Origin: JAWSUT01 sp033549345
GTDB lineage: Bacteria; Bacillota; Dethiobacteria; Dethiobacterales; Dethiobacteraceae
Reading direction: 5' to 3'
DNA: 64,000 nucleotides
NCBI GenBank assembly: GCA_033549345.1
Contig: JAWSUT010000001.1
Location: 86,546 to 150,545 of the forward strand
Position numbers and translations under genes: made by a program. Under the pieces are notes generated by a model. It worked only from the letters and a program-made list of their open reading frames with translations. It was not told the DNA's origin and made no database searches. Positions 35,192-43,885 of the stretch are shown here, in pieces. Position 1 is the stretch's first letter. Each line of letters begins with the position of its first letter.

Positions 35192-36454
35192 CTAAAATTC
35201 GAACAGCTCATGATGTATCTTTTTTTGCGGTATACCCATTTCACCAAGGGCTTCAAGCGCAGCCTTACTCATTGGCGGCGGACCGCAAACAAAGAAATCA
35301 TAATCGGACATGTTTTCTGTATATTTTTCTATCATTTTGCGGTCGATACGGCCGGTCTCTCCGGGCCAGTCTTCTTGTCTGGACATCACGTAGACAATTT
35401 TCAGATGTTTCATCTCTCTTTCCATCCTGTTTAACTCTTCCTGAAAACAAAGCATTTCTTCGTTTTTATTGCCCCAGAGAAGTGTAACCGGTTTCTCCGA
35501 CTTTTTGTCATACATATACCTCAGCATGCTCATAAACGGAGTAATGCCAATGCCGCCGGCCAAAAACATCATCTTCTTGCAATCGTAATTCAAATAGCTA
35601 AATACCCCGTAAGGTGCGTCAATGTATGCCTGATCTCCTACCTGTGTATCTTTTACCGTAGCCGTGAAATCACCCAGTTCTTTCGGTGTAACCGATAACA
35701 GCTCCCGTGTGGGACTAGATGAAATAGTAAACGGGTGACTGGAAGACACCTTCCCGTTGCGCACGAGCCGAAGATACATAAACTGTCCCGGGTCATACGG
35801 CAGCGGGCGGCCTTTGAAATAAAGGCTCCAGATATCTTTGGCTTCTTTTTTAACTTCAACCACTTCATAGGGCACTTTGCGAATGATTATTTCCCTGAGT
35901 ACCTTGTAAAGAATCAGCGCAGCAAAGAGAACCGCAAAGGCAACCCACAGGTAATAAAGCAGGGTTCCCGGCAAGGCGTTGTAAAACACGTGGATCAACA
36001 CCAACGGAAAAAGAACATAATTTACTTTATGAACATGCAGCCACAACTCATAGGGCAGGTTAAGTTTTTTATATAATGATGCCACCGCTGCAGTCACAAT
36101 CAGCCCCAGCAGGATAACAATACCTATTACCCGAAACACATTTTCAACGACCACTTCACCCTGATATAAAAAGAAAAAGAAAGGGTGCAGCAGTAAAAAT
36201 CCCAGGGCAATACGACCCAGCAGTCGATGTAAGCCTATCATTTTGTCCTGTCCAAATCCTTTTTCAAGGAGCTTGATACGTGACGCTAACACAAATTGCA
36301 CAAAGAAGAATAAAAATCCCATCGCCGCAAAGAGCCGGTTTAACTGCCTCAGAACAATATACTCACCCTTGAAAGCCCCAAAACTTGCGCCCCAGGCGTA
36401 TATTACAAATAGAACAGCAAGTAATAAAGTAATCCGAAAATATTTCTGTTTCAT
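35192..36454 (-). CDS. Ferric-reductase-like transmembrane flavohaem oxidoreductase
   Basis: The 420-aa protein has about six or seven N-terminal TM helices (8-190). Histidines at H76, H90, H140/H142 and H155 are suitable for two haems. A C-terminal FAD/NAD(P)H module follows: HPFTISSSP at 240-248 for FAD, GGIGITPFMS near 300 for pyridine nucleotide, and CGPPPMS near 391. This is the architecture of NOX/FRE and of bacterial ferric-reductase-like proteins. It would move electrons from NAD(P)H across the membrane to an external acceptor that cannot be named from sequence. Confidence 0.9.
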   Translation of the reverse strand: MKQKYFRITLLLAVLFVIYAWGASFGAFKGEYIVLRQLNRLFAAMGFLFFFVQFVLASRIKLLEKGFGQDKMIGLHRLLGRIALGFLLLHPFFFFLYQGEVVVENVFRVIGIVILLGLIVTAAVASLYKKLNLPYELWLHVHKVNYVLFPLVLIHVFYNALPGTLLYYLWVAFAVLFAALILYKVLREIIIRKVPYEVVEVKKEAKDIWSLYFKGRPLPYDPGQFMYLRLVRNGKVSSSHPFTISSSPTRELLSVTPKELGDFTATVKDTQVGDQAYIDAPYGVFSYLNYDCKKMMFLAGGIGITPFMSMLRYMYDKKSEKPVTLLWGNKNEEMLCFQEELNRMEREMKHLKIVYVMSRQEDWPGETGRIDRKMIEKYTENMSDYDFFVCGPPPMSKAALEALGEMGIPQKKIHHELFEF

Positions 36455-36597
36455 TGTCCACCTCCGAAAACAGCCTCTTTTTTTTATTGTAGATCAAATC
36501 CCCGCTTCCGTTGTTAACAGAAGCTTAAATCGTAAGTTAAAACGTAATGGCAAGATATACAGTCCGTTCATATACTGTTTTTAGGAGGGATCGGACA

Positions 36598-37056
36598 ATG
36601 ATTTTTTTTGCTTTCAGAAGGCCGGATGTACAGAAAGAAAACGTACATACATATCTTTACTTAAAAAACATAACGGAAGAAACCGGTGAATTAAAACGTC
36701 TGATTCGCTGTCATCGTTACGAACAGAGCCTGCTTATTCCTGGTCAGCCTTCACCGGTCCCCAAATTTTCCAACGTGACATTAACCAAAAGTGCCGATAA
36801 ATTTACTCCCACCCTAAATCTGGCTGCATCCACCGACCTGAAAATTCCCAGTGCCATCCTTTACTTTTACTGTACAAAAGCCAAGTGTGTACAATATATG
36901 GTGACTCTCTCTGACGCGTTTATTAAATCAACCCGGCAGTACCTGGAAGAAGGAATGCTTTGTGACACCTTTTCCCTTGGCTTTACCAAAATAAAATGGG
37001 AATACCACGGGTACAGTACAGGTTGGGATCTGTCAACCAATCAACCTCTGACATAA
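36598..37056 (+). CDS. Hcp-like (type VI secretion tube protein family) protein
   Basis: The 152-aa protein starts at the ATG at 36598, 6 nt after AGGAGGG. Its C-terminal half has the Hcp-fold pattern: ILYFYCTKAKCVQYMVTLSDAF, then DTFSLGFTKIKWEY. This corresponds to the ETVSLNFGKI-W-Y strand pair of Hcp1. The N-terminal half has SADKFTPTLN-like strands. No other type VI or phage-tail genes are present. It lies alone between the flavohaem reductase gene and a convergent terminator. The family assignment is by eye and should be treated as probable. Confidence 0.6.
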   Translation: MIFFAFRRPDVQKENVHTYLYLKNITEETGELKRLIRCHRYEQSLLIPGQPSPVPKFSNVTLTKSADKFTPTLNLAASTDLKIPSAILYFYCTKAKCVQYMVTLSDAFIKSTRQYLEEGMLCDTFSLGFTKIKWEYHGYSTGWDLSTNQPLT

Positions 37057-37074
37057 GACTCATTCAAAAAGAAG

Positions 37075-37118
37075 TTCCGGGCCGCGACCAAAATTATGGT
37101 CCTGGCCCGGAATATTAT
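37075..37118. terminator. Bidirectional terminator
   Basis: TTCCGGGCC...GACC and GGTC...GGCCCGGAA form a long imperfect stem (37075-37089 with 37099-37112) between the convergent Hcp-like and decarboxylase genes, with TATTATTTTT after it on the plus strand. Confidence 0.75.
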
Positions 37119-38527
37119 TTTTGCTGCAGTTCTCCGGCTTTTTCCCGGATGATTTCCCAAGCTTCCCTCACGTGATTCTCATCTGTTGTCCTTTGACCCA
37201 CCATCATCCGGATGGCAAAGCGCCCCTTCAGAGATGTATGGGTCAGATAAACAGTTCCGGTGGTATTCACTCTTTCCAACAGTTCCCTGTTGAGTTCTTC
37301 CAATTCAGCGTCTGCCGTTCCGCCACGCAGGCGAAAACAAACCAAACTAACATTGACAGGGGCCAAAACTTCAAATCGTTCATCGGCAGCCACCCAGCCT
37401 TTAAATAATTCTGCCAAACGAATATGTTCCCTGACCATCTCCTGTATCCCTCTTACACCATAACTGCGAATTACAAACCAAAGTTTCAGTGCCCGGAAGC
37501 GTCTGCCGAGTTGAATGCCCCAGTCCCTGTAGTTTTTAACCTGAGAATCAGCACTCGTTTTCAGGTATTCGGGATGAATTTCAAATGTCTTGACCAACAA
37601 CCCGGGGTCTTTCACAAAATATGCCGAACAGTCAAAATTCGTAAGCATCCATTTATGTGGATTAAAGACAAAGGAATCAATCAGTTCGGCACCCTGTATC
37701 AACCATCTCTTTTCTTCCAGGATGGCTGCTGTGCCGGCAAAGGCAGCATCTACATGAAGCCAGATATTGTGCTTCCGGCAGATACGCCCGATTTGTTCCA
37801 ACGAATCAATTGCAGTAGATGAGGTGGTACCCACCGTAGCCACTACACAAGCGGGAATCAAACCGGCATCCATGTCCCTGAGAATCGCTGCTTCCAGCTG
37901 CTCCGGGTTCATTGCAAAATTGTCATCGGTTGGTATACTGCGCAGACTCTGTTTTCCATAGCCGGCAATTTTTACCGCCTTATCAACACTGGAATGAGCC
38001 TCTTCGGAGGCGTAGACCACAAGCGGCATTTTCGCTCCTTCTGTATTGGCCGCAAACCCAGTGGCCGACTCCCTTGCTGTTAACAGTGCACAAAGTGTGG
38101 CGGTAGACGCAGTGTCTTGTATCACTCCTACCATTCCTTCCGGCAAGCCCAGCATCTGACGAAGCCAGTTCATTACCACCTCTTCAAGTTCCGTTGCTGC
38201 CGGTGATGTCTGCCAGATCATTCCCTGTGCCCCAATTCCCGCTGTCAGCAATTCCGCAAGTACAGAAGCAGGGCTGTTATTCGCCGGGAAGTAGGCAAAC
38301 CAACCCGGGTGCTGCCAGTGGGTAATTCCCGGCATGATAATCTCTTTGAAGTCAGTAAATATGTTCTCCATTGGTTCGCCATCCATCGGCGGATTAAGCG
38401 GAAGCCTTTCCAGAATTTCCCCAGGCACAGCTTTCGACCTGACGGGAAAGTTGTCCACATTCTCAAAGTAGTCCGCCACCCAATCCACGAATTCGTAGCC
38501 AAATTTTCTAAATGTTTCCCTGTCCAT
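37115..38527 (-). CDS. PLP-dependent aromatic-L-amino-acid decarboxylase-type enzyme
   Basis: A group II decarboxylase of 470 aa. Motifs include HWQHPGWFAYFPANNS near 71-86 and DTASTATL near 138. The PLP-binding aspartate D260 lies in HVDAAFAG, and the Schiff-base lysine K292 in FNPHKW. These features fit tryptophan, tyrosine or phenylalanine decarboxylases, but the substrate cannot be decided by eye. The ATG at 38527 sits 4 nt after GGAGGTG. It follows the SDR gene with a terminator hairpin between them, so it may be a separate unit. Confidence 0.9.
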   Translation of the reverse strand: MDRETFRKFGYEFVDWVADYFENVDNFPVRSKAVPGEILERLPLNPPMDGEPMENIFTDFKEIIMPGITHWQHPGWFAYFPANNSPASVLAELLTAGIGAQGMIWQTSPAATELEEVVMNWLRQMLGLPEGMVGVIQDTASTATLCALLTARESATGFAANTEGAKMPLVVYASEEAHSSVDKAVKIAGYGKQSLRSIPTDDNFAMNPEQLEAAILRDMDAGLIPACVVATVGTTSSTAIDSLEQIGRICRKHNIWLHVDAAFAGTAAILEEKRWLIQGAELIDSFVFNPHKWMLTNFDCSAYFVKDPGLLVKTFEIHPEYLKTSADSQVKNYRDWGIQLGRRFRALKLWFVIRSYGVRGIQEMVREHIRLAELFKGWVAADERFEVLAPVNVSLVCFRLRGGTADAELEELNRELLERVNTTGTVYLTHTSLKGRFAIRMMVGQRTTDENHVREAWEIIREKAGELQQK

Positions 38528-38604
38528 GCGCACCTCCAAAATTTCCGTATAATAATTAAATTCTATCAGGAAACAGCTTTCATGGGAAAGTCAATCTGCC
38601 GGAC

Positions 38605-38640
38605 AATAAAATCTCCCTCATTTTCGAGGAAGATTTTATT
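38605..38640 (-). terminator. Terminator after the SDR gene
   Basis: AATAAAATCTCCCTC (38605-38619) and GAGGAAGATTTTATT (38626-38640) form a 15-bp stem with one mismatch. On the minus strand it follows the SDR stop by 10 bp. Confidence 0.75.
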
Positions 38641-38650
38641 AATCAGCTCT

Positions 38651-39409
38651 CTATTTTGCCGTTGAACCACCGTCAATGGGATAAATCCCGCCGGTAATAA
38701 AACTGGCTTTATCCGATGCCAAGAAGTAGACAAGGTGCCCAATCTCCTCCGGTGTACCGTATCGTTTCATTGGAACGGCTTCTTCAAACTCTTTGCGTGA
38801 ACCCTCACCCATTTCTTTTTCTATGGATTCCATCATCCGTGTATCAACAGGTGCCGGGCAGACTGCGTTTACACGTACATTATCACCGGCAACTTCCAGA
38901 GCCGCAGTCCGGGTTAACCCCACCACTGCATGCTTGGAAGCCACGTAAGGAGCCAACCCGGGAAACCCTCTTAATCCGGCCTGAGAAGCGGTATTAATGA
39001 TACTGCCACTTTTTTGTTCGGTCATTACCTGCAAAACATGTTTTAGTCCGTAGTACACACCTCTGAGATTAACACCAAGAACCTTCTGTAAAAGGTCGTC
39101 GGGAGTTTCCGTAATCTGACCGATTTCGCCCTCAATACCTGCATTGTTAAAAAACACATCGATCCGACCAAACTTGTCCATTGTAGCTTTAACGTAAGCC
39201 CTGACATCCTCTTCCTTGGACACATCGGCCGCCAGCGCCAGATAGTCGTCAACTTTAAGCCCCAGCTCTTTTGCCGTTCTCTCTGTCTTGTCCGTACTCG
39301 TGCCAATCAGGACCAGCTTTGCACCATTTTCCGCAAATATTTTGGCAGTGGCACTGCCTATACCACCTGAACCACCAGTGATTACAACGACTTTTCCTGC
39401 AAATTCCAT
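38651..39409 (-). CDS. Short-chain dehydrogenase/reductase
   Basis: A classical SDR of 252 aa. The NAD(P) motif TGGSGGIG is at 11-18, NNAG near 88, and the catalytic Ser-Tyr-Lys region around NTASQAG and YVASK near 155-159. The C-terminal IDGGSTAK is typical of 3-oxoacyl-ACP reductase/glucose dehydrogenase-like SDRs. The substrate is unknown. The gene lies upstream of the decarboxylase gene in the same direction, separated by a terminator. Confidence 0.92.
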   Translation of the reverse strand: MEFAGKVVVITGGSGGIGSATAKIFAENGAKLVLIGTSTDKTERTAKELGLKVDDYLALAADVSKEEDVRAYVKATMDKFGRIDVFFNNAGIEGEIGQITETPDDLLQKVLGVNLRGVYYGLKHVLQVMTEQKSGSIINTASQAGLRGFPGLAPYVASKHAVVGLTRTAALEVAGDNVRVNAVCPAPVDTRMMESIEKEMGEGSRKEFEEAVPMKRYGTPEEIGHLVYFLASDKASFITGGIYPIDGGSTAK

Positions 39410-39507
39410 TCTATCTCTCCTTTTTTGGGGATTGAACCCTGCTTCTTTTTCTTTGTTATTTAGTCATAGTTTATAATAAGATACCCATCCTTACTTTAAC
39501 AATTAAT

Positions 39508-39535
39508 TAAAAAAAGAAGCTGTTTAGCAGCTTCA
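39508..39535 (-). terminator. Terminator-like hairpin
   Basis: On the minus strand GAAGCTGC and GCAGCTTC-type arms pair around TAAA, followed by TTTTTTT. It lies about 100 bp upstream of the SDR start and would end transcripts coming from the DUF4242 gene. Confidence 0.7.
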
Positions 39536-39590
39536 ACCAGGCAGACCACCAGGGGTGCCAATCAATTCCGTATTCTCCTATAATGCTCTC

Positions 39591-39731
39591 TGGCAAATCT
39601 CAAGCACTGTCCGTCAGAATCTTAATCCCCGTTTTATAGGAAAAGATTACCGGGAATGCGATTCTTTTCTGCATCCCCGGTATAAGACCGTTACAGATTC
39701 TCAAAACCGACTGATTCAGCCGGCTTTTTTT
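39591..39731 (+). ncRNA. Candidate small RNA (speculative)
   Basis: The 327-bp gap between the SDR and DUF4242 genes has no convincing CDS. On the plus strand a perfect TATAAT (39579-39584, weak -35) is followed by a hairpin with arms ACCGGGAATGC/GCATCCCCGGT (about 39648-39683). A second hairpin, CCGACTGA/TTCAGCCGG, with TTTTTTT ends at 39731. Promoter, hairpin and terminator without an ORF suggest a roughly 140-nt RNA, but the terminator could equally be a bidirectional one for the DUF4242 gene. Confidence 0.25.
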
Positions 39732-39736
39732 AGATC

Positions 39737-40009
39737 CTACTGGACGGTATCGGGATCAATTTCAGCTTCCAGCGGAATGATCTCATCAGCGGGCAAACCG
39801 GCATCCTTAGCCTGTTTCTTTGCTGTTTCCGCATCCGGCGCATCATAGATGCAATACGTAATTTTCTCATCATTTTCCAGAGCAAGGTAGCTTCTCACCC
39901 AGGTTACTCCGGGCATATTTGAACAGACCTTCTTTGAGGTGGATGCTTTTGCACCCAGTTCTTCCTCGGTAATGTTTCCAAAGTTACGTTTAATCAAAAA
40001 TAACGGCAT
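39737..40009 (-). CDS. DUF4242 (SCO4226-like) protein
   Basis: A 90-aa protein with the DUF4242 outline: PLFLIKRNFG start, VTWVRSYLALENDEKITYCIYDAPD in the middle, and AKDAGLPADEI. The Streptomyces relative SCO4226 is a small ferredoxin-like-fold nickel-binding protein; metal binding here is not established. The ATG at 40009 is 9 nt after a GAGG site; an earlier ATG at 40018 is too close to that site. Confidence 0.8.
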   Translation of the reverse strand: MPLFLIKRNFGNITEEELGAKASTSKKVCSNMPGVTWVRSYLALENDEKITYCIYDAPDAETAKKQAKDAGLPADEIIPLEAEIDPDTVQ

Positions 40010-40163
40010 TCGTATCATCCTCTCTTTTAATTTTCTGTCTGTTAGTTTTTCCCCAACGCCTTTTAATTACTTCTTCTATTTTTTGTTCATTCCTATAGCT
40101 TCTGTCAGAATTAATACTTAGTTAATAACCCGCGGAAAAGCCGGGTTTAATTCTCAGGATGAA

Positions 40164-40203
40164 TAAAAACGCGGTAAGGTGTGTTCAGTCACACTTTACC
40201 GCA
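40164..40203 (-). terminator. Terminator of the DUF4321 gene
   Basis: On the minus strand GCGGTAAAGTGTG and CACACCTTACCGC form a 13-bp stem with one mismatch, followed by GTTTTTAT. It begins about 10 bp after the stop. Confidence 0.85.
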
Positions 40204-40212
40204 TTTCTAGCC

Positions 40213-40461
40213 TTAGAGACGATTGTAAATAAAAAACGCCAGGAAAAAACCAAGAATTCCTGCAATATTCAGCTTGAGGACCAAGCCCAGTGTAACTGTG
40301 ACGGAAGCCAGGTCAATCGTTGTGGGATTCATACCCACAGTACGTCCGTAGGTAAGAAACGGCAGGTAACCGCTTAAAACATCTCCCAGCAGCGAACCGA
40401 AGATACTGCCAACAATCAGCAGAATAAGCAAAATTCCTGTGCCTTTTGTCATTTTGGGCAA
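40213..40461 (-). CDS. DUF4321 small membrane protein
   Basis: An 82-aa protein with two TM helices (about 8-30 and 53-80) and the conserved GSIFGSLLG and LKLNIAGILGFFLAFF segments of DUF4321, a family found in spore-forming clostridia near cell-wall/septation genes. The start is TTG, 7 nt after GGAGGG; an ATG three codons later is too far from the site. Function unknown. Confidence 0.8.
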   Translation of the reverse strand: MPKMTKGTGILLILLIVGSIFGSLLGDVLSGYLPFLTYGRTVGMNPTTIDLASVTVTLGLVLKLNIAGILGFFLAFFIYNRL

Positions 40462-40675
40462 ATACTTTCCCTCCTGTTGTCCAACCCCTGTATGCTATTC
40501 CTTTTCGACGTTTTCAGACAGGATTCCTGTTATAGATCTAAATATTCTAAAACCGATATGGTACATGCTGTATATGGCTTCAATTATTAAATTTTATTGC
40601 AGGAGATTAGCCACTAGTGGGAGAACCGGAAATTCAGTATGCAAACAAAACTTCTTCTTAATCAGGGGGATCGCA

Positions 40676-40954
40676 GTGTCTGACATCAATGTGCAGGTAG
40701 CCCAAACACTTCTTGAGTTGCTCTGTTCCGAATACGGGAAAACCGCCGCGCACCTCACCGCAGAGCTGCGTGTGGAGCACCCGGATCTCTATCAAAAGAT
40801 AATGGACTGGCAGGCCCGTGAATACAATCTGAGCGGGTGCGGAACACAAATGAGTCCGGCCACTGTTGTTTCACAGGCACTTTCTGCGCTGCATATCAGC
40901 GGACAGGCTCAAATGTCGCACGCCAACGGCAACCGTCTGTGGCACAAAAGGTAA
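40676..40954 (+). CDS. Hypothetical protein, 92 aa
   Basis: The frame is open further upstream, but AGGGGG lies 6 nt before a GTG at 40676, which gives 92 aa. The product is soluble, with a helical N-terminal part (NVQVAQTLLELLCSEYGKT), a WQAREYN segment, and a C-terminal histidine-containing tail (HKR). No family recognised. It ends at a strong bidirectional terminator shared with the convergent ABC operon. Confidence 0.55.
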   Translation: MSDINVQVAQTLLELLCSEYGKTAAHLTAELRVEHPDLYQKIMDWQAREYNLSGCGTQMSPATVVSQALSALHISGQAQMSHANGNRLWHKR

Positions 40955-40981
40955 AAAACCGTGGAATCCACGGTTTTTTGC
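40955..40981. terminator. Bidirectional terminator of the peptide ABC operon
   Basis: AAAAAACCGTGG and CCACGGTTTTTT form a perfect 12-bp stem with a short AAT loop. It serves the 92-aa gene on the plus strand and the ABC operon on the minus strand. Confidence 0.9.
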
Positions 40982-40982
40982 A

Positions 40983-41987
40983 TTATTTACTGCTGAACTC
41001 CCCGTCACCATGAACCATGTGACAGGCGACCAGATGATTTTCATTTCCGGTCACTTCTTTCAGTTTAGGCCTTTCTCTGACACACATCTCTTTTGCATAC
41101 TGGCACCGGGTGTGGAAACGGCATCCCGCAGGGGGATTTGACGGACTGGGCACGTCACCTTTAAGAATAATCCGTTCCTTTTTGGTGGTGATATCCCACT
41201 CCGGAATCGCTGACAAAAGTGCCTGCGAATACGGATGCAGAGGATTTTCATAAAACTCTTTTTTGGGCGACTCCTCCGCCAGAGAACCTAAATACATTAC
41301 GCCGACACGGTCAGCCAGATGCTTGACAACACTGAGGTCATGGGAAATAAACAGAAACGTCAGTCCCATTTTCTTTTGCAGTTCCCTGAGTAAATTAATA
41401 ATCTGAGACTGAATGGAAACATCAAGCGCGGATATGGGCTCATCGGCTACTATGAAACGGGGCTCCAGAACAAGGGCGCGGGCAATCACAATCCGCTGTC
41501 TTTGGCCTCCGGAAAACTCATGAGGGTACCGACGGTAATGGTAGGCTGCCATTCCGCAAAGCTCAAGTACAGCCTCTACTTTTTCACGCCGGGCTTTTCC
41601 TTTGGCAATGCCGTGAGCCTGAAGCGCTTCACCAATTGCTTCTCCCACCGTCATACGCGGATTCAGTGAACTGTAAGGATCCTGAAAAATAATCTGCATC
41701 TTTTTACGCAGCTCGCGTAGTTCCCCTTTACCCATACTGAAAATATCTTTGCCTTCAAAAGTAGCAGTACCTTCCGTGGGATTGAGCATTTTCAGAATGG
41801 TGTGGCCCGTTGTCGATTTGCCACAGCCGGATTCGCCTACCAGAGCGTAGACTTCACCGGGATAGATTGCCAAATCGATTCCATCCACGGCGCGTACATG
41901 ACTTACAACGCGCGAGAACACGCCTGTCTTGACGGGGAAATATTTTTTTAAGCCTTCTACGCGCAGCATCGGTTCACTATTGTTCAT
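40983..41987 (-). CDS. Oligopeptide/dipeptide ABC transporter ATPase (OppF/DppF type)
   Basis: A 334-aa cytosolic ATPase with Walker A GESGCGKST near 56, signature FSGGQRQR near 165, Walker B FIVADEP near 185, and the oligo_HPY C-terminal domain containing AGCRFHTRCQYA with a cysteine cluster. Its start overlaps the OppD-type stop by 4 bp (ATGA). It is the last gene of the five-gene importer operon and ends at the terminator at 40955-40981. Confidence 0.94.
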   Translation of the reverse strand: MNNSEPMLRVEGLKKYFPVKTGVFSRVVSHVRAVDGIDLAIYPGEVYALVGESGCGKSTTGHTILKMLNPTEGTATFEGKDIFSMGKGELRELRKKMQIIFQDPYSSLNPRMTVGEAIGEALQAHGIAKGKARREKVEAVLELCGMAAYHYRRYPHEFSGGQRQRIVIARALVLEPRFIVADEPISALDVSIQSQIINLLRELQKKMGLTFLFISHDLSVVKHLADRVGVMYLGSLAEESPKKEFYENPLHPYSQALLSAIPEWDITTKKERIILKGDVPSPSNPPAGCRFHTRCQYAKEMCVRERPKLKEVTGNENHLVACHMVHGDGEFSSK

Positions 41988-42970
41988 GGTCTTACCCCTT
42001 TATCTTTGCTGTAAAGCCAGCACCTGACCAGATGGCCGGGCTTAGCCTCGATTACTTCCGGCATCTTACAGCGGCAAATCTCCATGGCGTGGGGACAGCG
42101 TGGATTAAAGGAACAGCCGGCCGGCATTTCCACCGGGTTGGGAACCATCCCGGGAATAAAATCAAGCAGCTCTTTCTCATCACCCAGCTTGGGCTTCGAT
42201 TCAATCAGGCCAACTGTGTAAGGATGAAGAGGCTCGGTAAAGAGCGAGGTAATACTGGCATCCTCTACAACTTTACCGGCATACATCACCAAAACATGTT
42301 CTGCCATCTCGGCAATGACACCCAAATCATGTGTAATAAAGATGATGGCTGTGTTAACTTTTTGCTGGATATCCTTCATCAGTTCCAGTATTTGCGCCTG
42401 AATCGTCACATCCAAAGCTGTAGTCGGTTCATCGGCAATTAAGAGACTGGGGTTACAGGAAAGAGCCATGGCAATCATCGCCCGCTGGCGCATACCGCCG
42501 CTTAGCTGGTGTGGATAATCATTAACAATCTCGTCCGGCCTGGGTATACCAACCATGCCCAGCATTTCAGCAGCACGTTTTTTAGCCTCTTTACGGCTGA
42601 TGCCCTCATGGAGACGAATGGTTTCACTGACCTGGTCACCGATGGTGTAGACCGGCGTAAACGAAGTCATCGGTTCCTGAAAAATCATCGATATTTCATT
42701 GCCACGGATTTTACGCATTTCCTTTTCAGAAATAGCCAACAAATCCTTGCCTTGATAAAGAATCTGTCCGCCCTCAATCTTACCCGGCGGGTATTGAATC
42801 AAACGTAGAATACTCAGCGAGACCACGCTTTTGCCGCAGCCGGATTCACCGACCACGCCGACAATCTCGCCAGGTTTCACATTGAATGATACGCCGTCCA
42901 CCGCTTTGACAACGTCATCTTCCGTATAAAAACTTGTGCGCAGGCCTTTGACCTGGAGCAGATATTCCAT
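41984..42970 (-). CDS. Oligopeptide/dipeptide ABC transporter ATPase (OppD/DppD type)
   Basis: A 328-aa ATPase: Walker A GESGCGKSV near 40, signature LSGGMRQR near 150, Walker B LLIADEPTTALD near 170, and a C-terminal oligo_HPY domain with CSFNPRCPHAMEIC cysteines. It pairs with the OppF-type subunit. It lies 15 bp downstream of the permease gene. Confidence 0.94.
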   Translation of the reverse strand: MEYLLQVKGLRTSFYTEDDVVKAVDGVSFNVKPGEIVGVVGESGCGKSVVSLSILRLIQYPPGKIEGGQILYQGKDLLAISEKEMRKIRGNEISMIFQEPMTSFTPVYTIGDQVSETIRLHEGISRKEAKKRAAEMLGMVGIPRPDEIVNDYPHQLSGGMRQRAMIAMALSCNPSLLIADEPTTALDVTIQAQILELMKDIQQKVNTAIIFITHDLGVIAEMAEHVLVMYAGKVVEDASITSLFTEPLHPYTVGLIESKPKLGDEKELLDFIPGMVPNPVEMPAGCSFNPRCPHAMEICRCKMPEVIEAKPGHLVRCWLYSKDKGVRP

Positions 42971-42985
42971 GGTTTCACCTCTTAG

Positions 42986-43882
42986 CTAAAACTTCCTCGA
43001 TTTGGGATCCATCGCATCACGCAGGCCGTCGCCCAATAGATTAAAGCCCAAAACCATAAACAGGATAGCCAGGCCGGGGAATGTGGTAACATGATGCGCT
43101 GTACGGATAAATTCCCGCCCTTTACTTAGCATGGCGCCCCATTCCGGGTCGGGGACCTGTGCCCCCAGCCCCAAAAAGCCCAGGCCTGCAGCCCATAAAA
43201 TAGCAGTGGCAATCTGGAATGTTGACTGCACGATAATCGGCCCCAGACAGTTAGGTACCACATGACGGACGATAATCTTGGCATTACTGATCCCCAATGC
43301 TTTGGCCGCAGCCACATAGCGTTGTTTTTTTACAGCAAGCACTGAGCCGCGCACCAGGCGCGTGTAAATGGGAATAGAGGCAATACCGGTAGCAATCATT
43401 ACATTTTCCACACCCACACCCAGTACGGTTACAATCACAATAGCCAGAAGGATACCGGGAAAAGCAATCATGATATCAATCAACCGCTGGACAATCAGGT
43501 CAAATTTTCCGCCGTAATAGCCGGAAAGAGCACCGATGGGCACACCGACAGCCAGGCCGATTGAGACGGATATCAGGCCGATGGCCAAAGAAATACGGGA
43601 GCCATACAGAATGCGGGTAAATACATCACGACCCAGCTCGTCCGTCCCCAAGATATGCTCACGGGACGGCCCCTGCAGTACCCGGCCAAAATCCGGAACT
43701 GTAGGATCGTATGACGTTAACAGCGGCGCAAAAATAGCACCGAGCAAGAAAACAAAAAGTACCGCCAGGCCTACCATAGCCATTCTGTTGCGCCGCAGAT
43801 GACGAAGAACCTGGCTTAGTTCCGTATCTTTTTGCAGCCAGCCTGTCTTTTTTACAGCAATCTGAACATTGGCATCACTCAT
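42986..43882 (-). CDS. Oligopeptide/dipeptide ABC transporter permease (OppC/DppC type)
   Basis: A 298-aa integral membrane protein with six TM helices. It has the N-terminal OppC extension (RHLRRNRMAMVGLAVLF) and the EAA loop near AAAKALGISNAKIIVRHVVP, which contacts the ATPases. The ATG at 43882 lies 3 bp after the OppB-type stop. It forms the translocation channel with the OppB-type permease. Confidence 0.94.
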   Translation of the reverse strand: MSDANVQIAVKKTGWLQKDTELSQVLRHLRRNRMAMVGLAVLFVFLLGAIFAPLLTSYDPTVPDFGRVLQGPSREHILGTDELGRDVFTRILYGSRISLAIGLISVSIGLAVGVPIGALSGYYGGKFDLIVQRLIDIMIAFPGILLAIVIVTVLGVGVENVMIATGIASIPIYTRLVRGSVLAVKKQRYVAAAKALGISNAKIIVRHVVPNCLGPIIVQSTFQIATAILWAAGLGFLGLGAQVPDPEWGAMLSKGREFIRTAHHVTTFPGLAILFMVLGFNLLGDGLRDAMDPKSRKF

Positions 43883-43885
43883 TTG

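Noticed and set aside
36598..37056. A type VI secretion system locus
   Set aside because: Only one Hcp-like gene is present; no sheath, baseplate, ClpV or membrane-complex genes occur on either side.
39555..39848. 97-codon plus-strand ORF
   Set aside because: It crosses a strong terminator and is antisense to the DUF4242 gene; no ribosome binding site.
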